Assembly (NCBI GenBank): GCA_005656395.1
Contig: SRSI01000010.1
Coordinates: forward strand, 1,550,001 to 1,614,000
Direction of reading: 5' to 3'
Length of the DNA stretch: 64,000 nt
Source of the DNA: Strongyloides papillosus
Taxonomy: Eukaryota; Nematoda; Chromadorea; Rhabditida; Strongyloididae
How positions within the stretch are numbered: position 1 is the stretch's first letter; every line of letters begins with the position of its first letter. The position numbers and the translations under genes are program-made. Below, piece after piece: positions 48,420-59,657 of the stretch. The notes beneath the pieces are model-generated. The model was not told where the DNA came from. It was given only the letters and a program-made list of their open reading frames with translations, and did no database searches.

Positions 48420-50592
48420 ATGATGACTTCTAGTGGGCAAACAATAGCCTCGGGTGCTGTTGCTATTAGTATTGTAGCATTAATCGCTTGTTTAGCATTT
48501 TTTATTAACATTGGCATGGATGTTAGTAATTTTCATAACAATTCTCTTGAAGAAATGGAATATTTTAAAGAAGTTTCCAATGGGGCTTGGAGCCAAATGA
48601 TGCTAATTGAGAAAGATATTGAAAGAGAACATAGATTAGCTCATTTCAATAGTATTTTCAGACAGAAAAGAGGATATGCTACAGGTGGAGCTGGAGGTGC
48701 ATCCGGTGGTGCAGGAGGAGGTTACAACGGTGGATCAGCAGGAGTTCAAGCTGGTGGTGGTCAATCAGGTGGTGGTCAATCATGTCCACCAGGACCACCA
48801 GGCCCTGATGGAATCCCAGGTAGTGATGGTGAACCTGGTACACCAGGACAAGATGGAACACCTGGTGAATCTGGAATGAGTAGTTCCTCATATGACACTG
48901 GTAATGCATGTCCTCCATGCCCTGCTGGACCTCCAGGACCACCAGGACAAGATGGCCCACCAGGCCCAGGAGGTCCAGATGGACCTCCAGGAAGTGACGG
49001 AGGTCCAGGAAACCCAGGAGCTTTAGGACCACCAGGCCCACCAGGTCCTCCAGGTCCAGCAGGAAACCCAGGAACTGATGGTCAACCAGGAGCACCTGGA
49101 AACCCAGGTACAAGAACAACTCCAATTCCAGGCCCACCTGGTCCACCTGGACCTCCAGGACCTGATGGACAACCAGGAAGTGATGGACAACCAGGAGGTG
49201 CAGGTGAACCAGGTCCAGCAGGCCCTGCCGGACCACCAGGAGGACCTGGAAATCCAGGAACTGATGGTGCACCCGGTCAACCAGGAATGGCAGGTCAACC
49301 AGGTGGTGACGCAGGTAAGTAGTTGAAACTTTTCTATAAAACAGTATTTATTAGCAAAAAATCTCTACAATTAACTTTGCTATTTGTTGAGATAATTAAT
49401 AGTAGGAAAATGTATTTTATTAAGTTATAGGCACATTATTTAGGTTAAAGACTTTTTATATTTTTTATTAATGAAATGTCACTTAGAAAAAAAATTAACA
49501 GATTTCTCAAAAGACTATATGTAAAATTGACATAAATATTTTTGTTGATCTTTTAAGTCTTCTATTAAAAAATAAGTTAAACTAACAATAACAAAATAGT
49601 ATAGTATTTTTTAATTAAAAATATTGAGGAAATTTAAATTACACCATAAAAATTTCTAACTAAATGAAAAAGTTTTATCTACTACTCTTGTAAGGATAAA
49701 CTTATACAAATTGTTAAAAGAAATGACAATATGTACAACATCGCTAGATATCAATTTCTTATAGATAAACATTATATAGTAAATCTATATTTTATCAAAA
49801 ATTTTATGTTTCTATTCACTAATAAATAATAATTTTTTAACAGAATATTGTCCTTGTCCTCCAAGAACAGGTGCTGCTTCAGCGGCAAGTACTGGAGGAT
49901 ACGGAGGATCTGGTGGTGGAATGGCATCTGCTGCTGCTTCAGGATCAAGTGGAGGAGGATCTGGTGGTGGAATGACATCTGCTGCTGCTTCAGGATCAAG
50001 TGGAGGAGGATATGGAGGATCAAGTGGCGGTATGGCTTCTTCAGCTAGTACAGGATCATCTGGCGGGTATGCTGCAAAAAGCGCTGCTCCAGCAGGCGGA
50101 AGTTCTGGAGGATATGGAGGATCAAGTGGCGGTATGACGTCTTCAGCCAGTACAGGATCATCTGGCGGATATGCTGCAAAAGGCGCTGCTCCAGCAGGTG
50201 GAAGTTCTGGAGGATATGGAGGATCAAGTGGCGGTATGGCTTCTTCAGCTAGTACAGGATCATCTGGCGGATATGCTGCAAAAAGCGCTGCTCCAGCTGG
50301 CGGAAGTTCTGGAGGATATGGAGGATCAAGTGGCGGTATGACGTCTTCAGCCAGTACAGGATCATCTGGCGGATATGCTGCAAAAAGCGCTGCTCCAGCT
50401 GGCGGAAGTTCTGGAGGATATGGAGGATCCGGTGGAGCTATGGCCGCTTCAGCTAGTACAGGATCATCTGGCGGATATGCTGCAAAAAGCGCTGCTCCAG
50501 CTGGCGGAAGTTCTGGAGGATATGGAGGATCTGGTGGAGCTATGGCCTCTTCAGCTAGTACAGGATCAAATGGAGGATACGCTGGTAAATAA
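48420..50592 (+). CDS. Cuticle collagen with a long Gly/Ser/Ala/Tyr repeat tail
   Basis: Exons 48420-49314 and 49844-50592 (547 aa) with a 529-nt intron. The start is the ATG at 48420. N-terminal cuticle-collagen domain with a membrane-anchor segment ([20 protein letters not shown]), and a FRQKR subtilisin-type cleavage site near residue 84. Then a Gly-rich stretch, and Gly-X-Y blocks from [10 protein letters not shown], interrupted around [14 protein letters not shown], to the end of exon 1. Exon 2 opens with [10 protein letters not shown] and is then not collagenous: it holds Ala/Gly/Ser and 34-residue repeats with [13 protein letters not shown]. Cysteine clusters flank the Gly-X-Y region as in other cuticle collagens. 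Secreted into the cuticle; the Tyr residues could take part in dityrosine cross-links (inference). The tail is unusual for the family. Confidence 0.9.
50002..50592 (+). repeat. 102-bp in-frame tandem repeat in the collagen tail
   Basis: Equivalent ATG positions lie at 50032, 50134, 50236, 50338, 50440 and 50542, exactly 102 bp apart, so there are five full periods plus a partial one. Each encodes 34 residues with the pattern [32 protein letters not shown] split over the unit. The copies are near identical; later copies switch SSGGM to SGGAM. The region is GC-richer than its surroundings. Confidence 0.93.
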
Positions 50593-51476
50593 ACAAATAG
50601 TTGAATACAAGTATCGATGCAATAGACTTTACATATTGTTTGAGATTATAGATAAAATAAATTTTTACCATCATAACTTTTTTGTACTTACCTAACTTAA
50701 AAAGAAAAATTTGATTGTTGAATCACATTCACAGAGCCCTTGATCTATTTCCTATGTGTGTTTGTCCAATAACGGCAGTGCACTGTGATGAGAATGCAAT
50801 GTTCTAGCTTTATCGAAAAATGAATAAAACTAGAGTACTTTCTTCAAAAAAACATAAAAATTTGGTAATTGAAATTTGATTTAAAATTTTATTATTTTTG
50901 TTAAAATATTAAACTTTTTGTGCTGAATAATCACAAATTTTTTAAAAAATTGAGTTTTACTTAGAAGGTTTAACAAAATTTCGAGTCCAGTTTAAAAATG
51001 TCAGGTTTTCTAGGAGTAAGCAGTCTTCAAAAAATTTTTTCGAACGAGAAAGGGACTTTAAAGTTCCGTGCAATGTCGTATGAAGAATGATATAAATGAA
51101 CAAATGTGGGAATTTGCATGGCACCGGGCAAATAAAAATAATCTATGGGCAGTTTTTCTCAAAGCTTTAAAAAGAATTTGTTTACATTTAACTTTTAAAG
51201 CACTTTTATTTATCATAATCTTTGATAAAAGTAATAAAATGTTGACAAAAGTTAATTTTCCCCGCATAGTAATTTAGATAATCTCAAATTTTGGCTCAAA
51301 AAAGTTCTAGAATTAAACTAAGTAATAAACACTGTGTTGAAATATCATAATTAGATAAAAAAATTGCATATGCGAACAAATGTCGGCTGAAATAAAATAG
51401 TTGTCACAAACTCTAAAATCATGTTAATGGTTTGTTTTTTTTCTTATTTTATATGATTATTTTTTGTCCTTTTTAG
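50593..51476. other. Region between the collagen and the RPA1-like fragment
   Basis: About 880 bp. At 50998 an ATG opens MSGFLGVSSLQKIFSNEKG, which could be the lost N-terminus of the RPA1-like fragment downstream but ends at a stop 90 bases on. At 51068-51277 is a 69-codon ORF with EQMWEFAWHRANKNNLWAVF, of balanced composition, which I cannot assign. The rest is AT-rich. Confidence 0.4.
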
Positions 51477-52225
51477 AGAAGCCTATTGCTCTTGGCTACT
51501 CCAATGTTGAGGTCCAACTAAATGACGGAATTTATCATTGTGGAAATATTCTTTTAAAGGAAGAGGCCCTGAGAAGTTCTAATCGAACAGAATGGAGAGA
51601 AATAAGACAGTAATAAAAGTACTTGGCTACTCAACAAGAACAGTTTACAAAAACAACAGCAAGAGAGTCCTCTTTCTATATAAGGACTTCAGCATACTGG
51701 ATGATGATGCTCCCATCGTTAGAAAACCAATATCCCACTCAGACACGATCTATGAGGGATTTGGAAAGCAACAGCCTTTGTCCCGACTTTCTCTGAGACG
51801 AAGGAAGAAAATTCTGCCACCGCGTCAGATTCGGACTTCTCAGCCACCACATCAAGAAGGAATTTATTAGTCTCGATTAAAAATATCAATAAACTTCTAC
51901 CAGAATGGGTAATTCAGGGTACCATTACTCATAAAACAAATTTGGGAATAATTAACACACTCAAAGGGTATACTCACGTCCTCAACTTTATTGTTGTTGA
52001 CAAGGAAGGCACCAAAATACTAGTAAAGTGTTATGAGGATTACCGACAGAGTGCCTATGTGTATGAGCTAATAAAAAACGGCTCATCGTGCACTATTAGA
52101 GGGACTTCCGATGTGTTGCTGATGTTGATAAAACTTACAACCATATTGGACACGATTACGAATTAACAGTAAGCTCGCGCCTCGAGATAGAGCTTTGCAA
52201 AAGTCCAACCGCTCTTCCAGTCTAG
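51477..52225 (+). pseudogene. Decayed RPA1-like (replication protein A large subunit) fragment
   Basis: Four pieces in shifting frames line up with RPA70. First, IALGYSNVEVQLNDGIYHCGNILLKEE resembles the N-terminal OB fold. Next, from 51592, TVIKVLGYSTRTVYKNNSKR and FSILDDDAPIVRKPI complete that fold. After a Ser/Thr-rich linker comes the next frame with LLPEWVIQGTITHKTNLGII, then VVDKEGTKILVKCYEDYRQ and YELIKNGSSCTIRG, as in DBD-A; the last frame ends it with KTYNHIGHDYELTVSS. There are at least three frame breaks, none in a homopolymer, and the remaining OB folds are missing. Upstream T-rich CCTTTTTAG looks like an old intron acceptor. A functional copy must lie elsewhere. No introns are seen within, so a retrocopy or single-exon duplicate is possible. 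Confidence 0.7.
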
Positions 52226-52270
52226 AAAACTACTTATGCTACTGATCCGGATATAAATTTTAATTTTTTT

Positions 52271-52340
52271 ATATTGTATATATATTGTATTTAAATTGTA
52301 TATATTGTATTTATATTGTATATATTGTATTTACATTGTA
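52271..52340. repeat. 20-bp tandem repeat, three copies plus a partial
   Basis: Units TATATTGTATTTANATTGTA start at 52281, 52301 and 52321; they differ only at the variable base (A, T, C). A partial copy precedes at 52271-52280. It lies just past the end of the RPA1-like fragment. Confidence 0.85.
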
Positions 52341-53923
52341 ATAACCTTTATAATTCAAAATAAATTGTGTTCTATTATATTAGTTGATAATTGTCAAATT
52401 TTATTATTATAAGAATAAATTTTTTTTTATTGTTAAAGTAGTGTATTGAATTTTCGATTCAATCATGTTAAAATTAAAGTAGTTTATTCATAGTTAAATT
52501 TAAATCATTAGCATAATTTTTGTGATTTTTTTATTAAAGATATATATATTGGTAAAAACCTTGTATTTATAAAATATTAAATCTATTAAAAAGTAGTCAT
52601 TTTTTAACAATAAAAAAATTTTACTAATTATTATTTAATTGAAAAACTTATAATAATATTGAATATACAAAAATAATAACATATTCGATAATCTTTATAT
52701 TACAAAAAACATTCAATTTGAAAAATTATTCCATATCAATAAACAGGAAAATGCTTTATTTTAAAAAAAAGTTGTATAAAGTTAAAATAACATTCAGGTA
52801 TATGAAAAAAGTATCACTTAATAGAGAACTTAATACGAAAAAATAAATTTCACTAAATATAATTTTTTTTCAAAAATATAATTTTTTAAACCTTTTAATT
52901 TTTTGATTAATAATAAATTTTGTGGAAAAAGTTTTATTTTTAAAAATACAAAAACAATAAAACGAATTTTCGATTCAATTTTTAAAATAATTTTACTAGA
53001 AAATTTTTTAAAAATTTTGCAATTTCTATTTAAAATTTAGACTATAAATAGCGATATAAAAATTATATTTTAAGTTTAAATATATTAAACAAAGTTTATT
53101 GAAATGTTTCAGTTTAAATAAAAGCTAAATAATCTTTTGACAAATAATTCTCTTTACTTGTCCAGTGGAAAGCTTTTAACAAAAAAAATAACTGGCCGGA
53201 AGTGAGGTTTTAAATTATGGTACTTCAAGCATTCTTAACTTACAATTGGTACCCTAATATATACACCTTGAGTAGTATGTGTTTTCCATATACTTCAAAA
53301 AGTTGGTATATACTACTTTCTTAACACTATCATTATCCTATCTCTTACACTTTGTAAATATATAACAATCAAAGAAAAATTTGTTAGTTTGCCTTTTATA
53401 CAATTCTATCATTGAATATATAGGTTATGAATAAAAATTTTAAAATATTCTAAAATTACAATATATTTTGATGAAGAATTTGTTATGCTTTATTATTATA
53501 TATATTTTAACTTTTAAGTTAAAGTTTTTGTTGTATAGATTACTTTTCATGATAGTAATTTAAAAGTTGATAAATGGTGACATTAAAAAAATGATATTTA
53601 TTTATCTTGATAATAATGTATTTAAAAAGTTAATTGTTGGGTAGGATTTTAGAATATGAAGAAGAAGTCTGTATAGATTCAAAAAGATGTTGCTTTTATA
53701 AAAATTGATTACATTTAATATTATATAAAAATTTTTTAGATTATTCAATGAAAAAAATTTTTTTTTATTTTATTCTTATTGAAAATTTATTTATTGAAGC
53801 AGGTTATTCTATTATTTACTTTTTGGATGTTATTTACCATAATTTGTATTAATTAGAAAATTAATATTATATATAATTTATTAAACAACTACCCAAGTTG
53901 TCTTTCAATTGAGGTCTTTCTAA
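52341..53923. other. AT-rich region upstream of trp-4
   Basis: About 1.6 kb, the likely promoter region of trp-4. Bases 53150-53300 are less AT-rich and hold CTGGCCGGAAGTG and TTGGTACCC, possible regulatory sequence. No coding signal. Confidence 0.45.
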
Positions 53924-56900
53924 ATGCCTGTTGATAAATCTAAAGTGAGGCCTACTGATTTTGTTGAACCTCCTTGGCATCCAGGAGGTTCATATACTAA
54001 ACCGGGTGGTATTATTGCTGGGGCTATATGGTCCACTTTAAAAAATGAAGAAAATATTAAATATGGCTCATTATCTTCTAAAATAGTATCACCAAGAACT
54101 GGAATTATTGGAAATGCTTTAAAAAAATGTTATTCTGATAATAATAGACAGCGAAGTTTTTCAACAGATTACATCTCAAAACAAGAACTACATTCGAAAA
54201 ATATTAGTGATTCATTGGATAAATTAAATAATGGTGAGCGAGCACATTCAAATTATGATAATATAGAGCATATAGGTAATGTCGATTGGCGTGGAGGTAT
54301 AATTGGTTCCGAATTAGAAAAAGTTAGGAAACGGACCATGACGAATAACAATTATTTCAAAAGAAAAAGTATTGCTAGTGAGACAAATGACCAAAATAAT
54401 GATAAAGTTAAGAGTTTTGAAGAAAAACGTTTTAAGGAGAGTGAAAATGAATTAAAAAAATATGGTCATATAAAACATGAAATTACTAATGAGGTTGATG
54501 AAGGAAAAGATGACAATAATGAACTTATAAGAAATAATACAATGAATAATATAATTAAAAATGATATGGATAAACATATTCAATTGCCAAAACAAGTTGA
54601 TACGGGTAGTTTTAAAGCAAAGATAAAAGAGAATAGTGTAGATAATAATTTAAGTATTCAAGATTTAGATGAATTTATGGAAAATATTGAAGAGCCAAGT
54701 GATGAAGAAGAAAAAAATAATATAAAAAAATCAACTAGTGATGTTAGAGTTGCATTGAAACTAATAGACTTAGCTAAAAAACGAGATTGGTTGGAGATTG
54801 AAAGAAAATTAAGTAGTCGTATAAAAGTGGAATTTAACCAGGTGGACGAAGATGGAAAAAGTTTGATATATTATGTTGCAGAACATGGTCCACTGAAACT
54901 TCTAGAAAAAATACTTTCTATAGACTATTCCCTCATTAATTTTACAACTGTTGAAAATGAAAATTTAATTCATGCAGCTGCAGAAAGTAATGATGTTGTA
55001 GTTTTAAAATATTTAATATCAAAAAAAATACCTTGTAATATTCAAACAGTTACTAAAAAGTATAAACCATTACATTTAGCTGTTCAACGTACCGATCAAC
55101 AGGGACTTTTCATAATAGATATTTTAATTAAAAATGATCCTACATCAATTATTACTCCAGATTATCATGGAAATTTACCTATCCATATATGTTTAAAAAC
55201 AAATGCTAGATTAGACATTCTGGGTCGACTTCTATGTTTTAATCTTGAAGAACAAATGGATAGTGAGGACAATGAAGGAAATAATGTATTACATTTAAGT
55301 GCAGCTAAACACAATCAAGTTTTTGCTTATATATGCTCAAAGGATTATATACCTTCTATTAATAAACAAAATAAAAAAGGTGAAACACCTTTTCATTTTG
55401 CAGCAAGAGTTGGTGATGATCAAGTTATGAAAACATTCTATAAATTAAATGCAGATGCTAATATTTGTGATCGTAAAGATATTTCTCCATTACATATTGC
55501 TGCTGAATTAGGTCATACGAGTTTTGTAGAAAGATTAATAGATAAATTTGGGGCATCATTAACTGCAAGAACAAGAGATGGTGACACTTTACTACATATT
55601 GCTGCATACTCAGGACATGCTTCAACAGCATTAGCTTTTCTAAAACGAGGTGTTCCATTAAACATGCCTAATAAAAAAGGTGCCTTAGGATTGCATACAG
55701 CTGCTGCTGCAGGTTTTAATGAAGTTGTCAAAATGTTATTATCAAAAGGAACTCATATTGACATTAGGACAAAGGATAATTATACAGCTCTTCATGTAGC
55801 TGTACAAAATAATAAACCAGAAGTTGTAGAAACTTTAATTGGTTTCGGTGCTGATGTCCATTTACACGGTGGTGAAAACGGAGAAACGCCTCTACATGTT
55901 GCTGCAAATTTTCATGAAGAAAGTGCTACCGAATGTGCATTAATGCTTTTAAAAAGTGGTGCTCAACCAAATGTTCGTATGAATGATGGACAGACAAGTT
56001 TGCATGTTGCAGCAAAACAAGGAATTAAAAAAATGATTTTATTATTGCTAGAGGAAGGTGCTGATCCTACGATAGTTTCTAATAATGGAGAAACTCCACT
56101 TCATATAGCGGCTAGATATTGTAATTATGAAGGATGTTCTTTAATAGTAAATCATTTAAAAGAAAATATGTCTGATGAAGAAATTGCAAATTATGTAAAT
56201 ATTCAATCTACAACAGAAGGAAAAAGCGCAATTCATTATGCTGCCGAGATAACTACAAATCAATGTCATTATCCTGGTGAAGAAGCAGATATTGTAAAAT
56301 TATTATTAAAATTTGGTGCATCTCCAGAATTACAAACTACTTTAACTGGTGAAACAGCAATGCATTTAGTTGCAAGAAGTGGTAACGAGTCCGCAATTTT
56401 AGCATTAGTTAATACCATTGGTGTTGGTATGGTTCAAATAATTCAAAATAAACAATCGAAAAGTGGATGGGCACCGTTATTAGAAGCATGTGCACGTGGA
56501 CATTTAGGTGTCGCTCAAATATTATTAAAACACCATGCACGTATTGATGTTTTTGATGAAATGGGAAGGACATGTTTACATTTAGCCGCTATGAACGGTC
56601 ATGTTCAATTAACTCATATGCTTCTAAGAAATAAAGCTTTTGTCAATTCAAAAACAAAATCTGGTGAATCACCATTACATTTAGCTTCACAATTTGGTCA
56701 CACAAAAGTAGCAACAGTTTTATTACAAGATTATGGTGCTAGTATAGAAGCAATAACATTAGATAATCAAACTGCTCTTCATTATGCAGCAAAATTTGGA
56801 CAATTAGGGGTAGCACAAGCTTTATTAGCATTTGGTGCTAATCCAAGTGCCAAAGACGATAAAGGACAAACCCCATTACATTTAGCTGCTGAAAATGATT

Positions 56901-59657
56901 ATCCAGATGTTGTGAAGTTATTTCTAAAAATGAAACAAAATAATAGGCAAGTATTGACAGCAGTTGATGGTAATGGTTTTACTTGTGCACATATTGCCGC
57001 TATGAAAGGAAGTTACGCTGTTGTTAAAGAACTTATGATGATTGATAAAAAAATGGTACTAAATGCTAAAACAAAAACGATGGAAGCAACAGCTTTACAT
57101 ATGGCTAGTGCTGGTGGTCATACAGCAATTGTTAAAGTTTTATTAAAAAATGGTGCGAATAGTGAAGATGAAAATGCACATGGGATGACACCTTTATTAT
57201 TAGGAGCTAAAAATGGTCATGTAGAAATATTGGATGCATTTGATGAAACAAATTGGAAAAGATGTAGTAAGAAAACTGGACTCAATGCTCTTCATATAGC
57301 AGCGTATTATGGTAATACTGATTTTGTTATAGCAATGTTAAAAAAAGTTCCTGCTAATGTTAGATCAGAACCACCAATATATAATCATTTAGTTGTTAAA
57401 GAATTTTCCACTGAATATGGTTTAACTCCGTTACATTTAGCTGCTCAATCTGGTCATGATGGTTTAGTTAGAATGCTTCTCAATCAAACAGGAGTTCAAG
57501 TTGATGCTACATCAACAACAATGAATGTTATTCCCCTTCATTTAGCTGCTCAACAAGGACATATAGCAGTTGTAGGTATGTTACTATCTAGAAGTACTCA
57601 ACAACAACATGCAAAAGATTGGCGTGGTAGAACACCGCTTCATCTTGCATCAATGAATGGTCACTATGAAATGGTATCTCTTCTTATAGCACAAGGAAGT
57701 AATATTAATGTAATGGATCAAAATGGATGGACAGGAATGCATTATGCTACTAAAGCTGGTCATTTAGATGTTGTAAAACTTTTTATAAATTCTTCAGCTG
57801 ATGCTCAAGCAGAAACAAAAGAAGGTAAAGTTCCTTTATGTTTTGCTGCAGCAAATAACCATATAGAATGTTTACGATTTTTATTGAAACAAAAACATGA
57901 CACTCATTCATTAATGGAAGATAGAAAATTTATATTTGATCTAATGGTATGTGGAAAGAATACAGAAAATGAACCGTTACAATTATTTATTTTACAATCA
58001 CCAGCTCCAATTGATACAGCTGTTAAATTAAGTTCCCTTTTTCGAGAAATGAGTGAAAAAGAAAAAGAAAGAGCAAAAGACTTGTTGAATGTATCAGTTT
58101 TTGCTGAAGATATGGCTGTTGAATTGCTAGGCATTACTGCTTCTGAATACAATCCTGCCATTTTATTGAAAGCTAAAGATTATCGTGGTAGACCACTATT
58201 AGATGTATTAATTGAAAATGAACAGAAAGAAGTTGTATCATATGCTTCTGTACAAAGATATTTAACAGAAATATGGACTGGAAGAGTTGAATGGAGTTTT
58301 GGAAAGACAGTTGCTTTTGCATTATTTGTATTTATATGTCCACCAGCATGGTTTTATTTTTCACTTCCTTTAGATACAAGAATAGGAAGAGCACCAATTA
58401 TTAAATTTGTATGTCACATAGTATCTCATGTATATTTTACAATTCTTCTTACAATTGTTGTTTTAAATATAACTCACAAAATTTACGAGACAACATCGAT
58501 AATGCCAAATTATGTTGAATGGATATTATTAATATGGTTATCTGGTAATCTTGTTTCAGAATTAAGCAATGTTGGTGGAAGTTCAGGATTAGGTATTGTA
58601 AAGGTTCTAATTTTAATATTAGCCGCAGCTGCAATAGCAGTCCATATTTTAGCATTCCTTCTTCCAGCCTTTTATTTCACAAATCTTGATAACGATGAAA
58701 AATTACATTTTGCAAGAACAATGTTATATTTGAAAAATCAATTATTTGCCTTTTCTCTTCTTTTTGCTTTCATTCAATTTCTTGATTTTCTAACTGTTCA
58801 TCACCTTTTTGGCCCCTGGGCCATTATTATTCGAGATTTGATGTATGATTTAACAAGATTTCTTGTTATTTTAATGCTTTTTATTGCTGGCTTTACATTG
58901 CATGTTACTTCCATTTTCCAACCTGCCTATCAACCTGTTGATGATGAATCCTCCGAATTTATGCGTTTATACTCACCAGCTCAAACATTGGAAATGTTGT
59001 TCTTTTCTCTATTTGGTTTAGTTGAGCCGGATAATATGCCACCGTTACATTTAGTTCCAGAATTTGCAAAAATAATATTAAAATTACTATTTGGTATTTA
59101 TATGATGGTCACACTTATTGTTTTAATAAATCTATTAATTGCTATGATGAGCGATACCTATCAAAGAATTCAAGCTCAATCTGACAAAGAATGGAAATTC
59201 GGCAGAGCAATTTTAATAAGAAAAATGAATAAACGAGCCGCTACACCTAGTCCAATAAACATGTTAACAAAGTTTTTTATTGTTTTAAAAGTTGCATGGA
59301 GAAATAAACGTAGGTTATTGGTATTTGTAAATAAATTTCTTTTTAGTAAGAGTCTGTACACCAAAAGCTCAACATGATTTAAGATATGAAGAAAACATCG
59401 ATGCTTTCAGTATGACTGATGGCACTGGTATTAATTACCAAGGAATTGGTGCAGATACAGGTATTTACTCAATATATAATAATATTTTTTAAGCATTATT
59501 TTAAATTTTAGGACTACTTGAAGATGAAGAAAGAGCTACAAAATCATATTCTATTGAAAGCGTAGTTGACTGGAAAAGAATTGTTCAATTGTACTATCAG
59601 AGTATGTCTAAAAATGGATCAACTGGATTTGAAGGAGATGAAGTTAGAGAAGAATAG
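53924..59657 (+). CDS. trp-4: TRPN channel, TRP-4/NOMPC mechanotransduction channel
   Basis: Mechanically gated cation channel of ciliated sensory and proprioceptive neurons. Exons 53924-59309, 59347-59460 and 59512-59657 encode 1881 aa (C. elegans TRP-4 is of similar size). The first 270 residues are Asn/Lys-rich and disordered. Residues about 300-1390 hold 29 ankyrin repeats by my count of GxTxLHxAA cores, the NOMPC number. Six membrane helices follow from about 1461 to 1750, with pore region FFSLFGLVEPDNMPP and S6 MVTLIVLINLLIAMMSDTYQ. The TRP helix has EWKFGRA. The first intron is only 37 nt; joining it gives RNKLRVCTPKAQHDLRYEENIDAF, whereas reading through gives a false stop at 59375. 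The C-terminus ends VREE. Intact. Confidence 0.96.

Noticed and set aside
48679..49298. Long minus-strand ORFs opposite the collagen exon
   Set aside because: They are antisense shadows of Gly-X-Y coding (repeated His/Leu/Val or Trp/Ser codons), without any family feature.
51068..51277. Assignment of the WEFAWHRANKNNLW ORF to an ABC transporter
   Set aside because: The resemblance to the linker before an ABCC membrane domain is too vague to claim without a search.
59310..59377. Apparent C-terminal end of TRP-4 at 59377
   Set aside because: It comes from reading through a 37-nt intron; splicing continues the conserved DLRYEENIDAF sequence to 59657.
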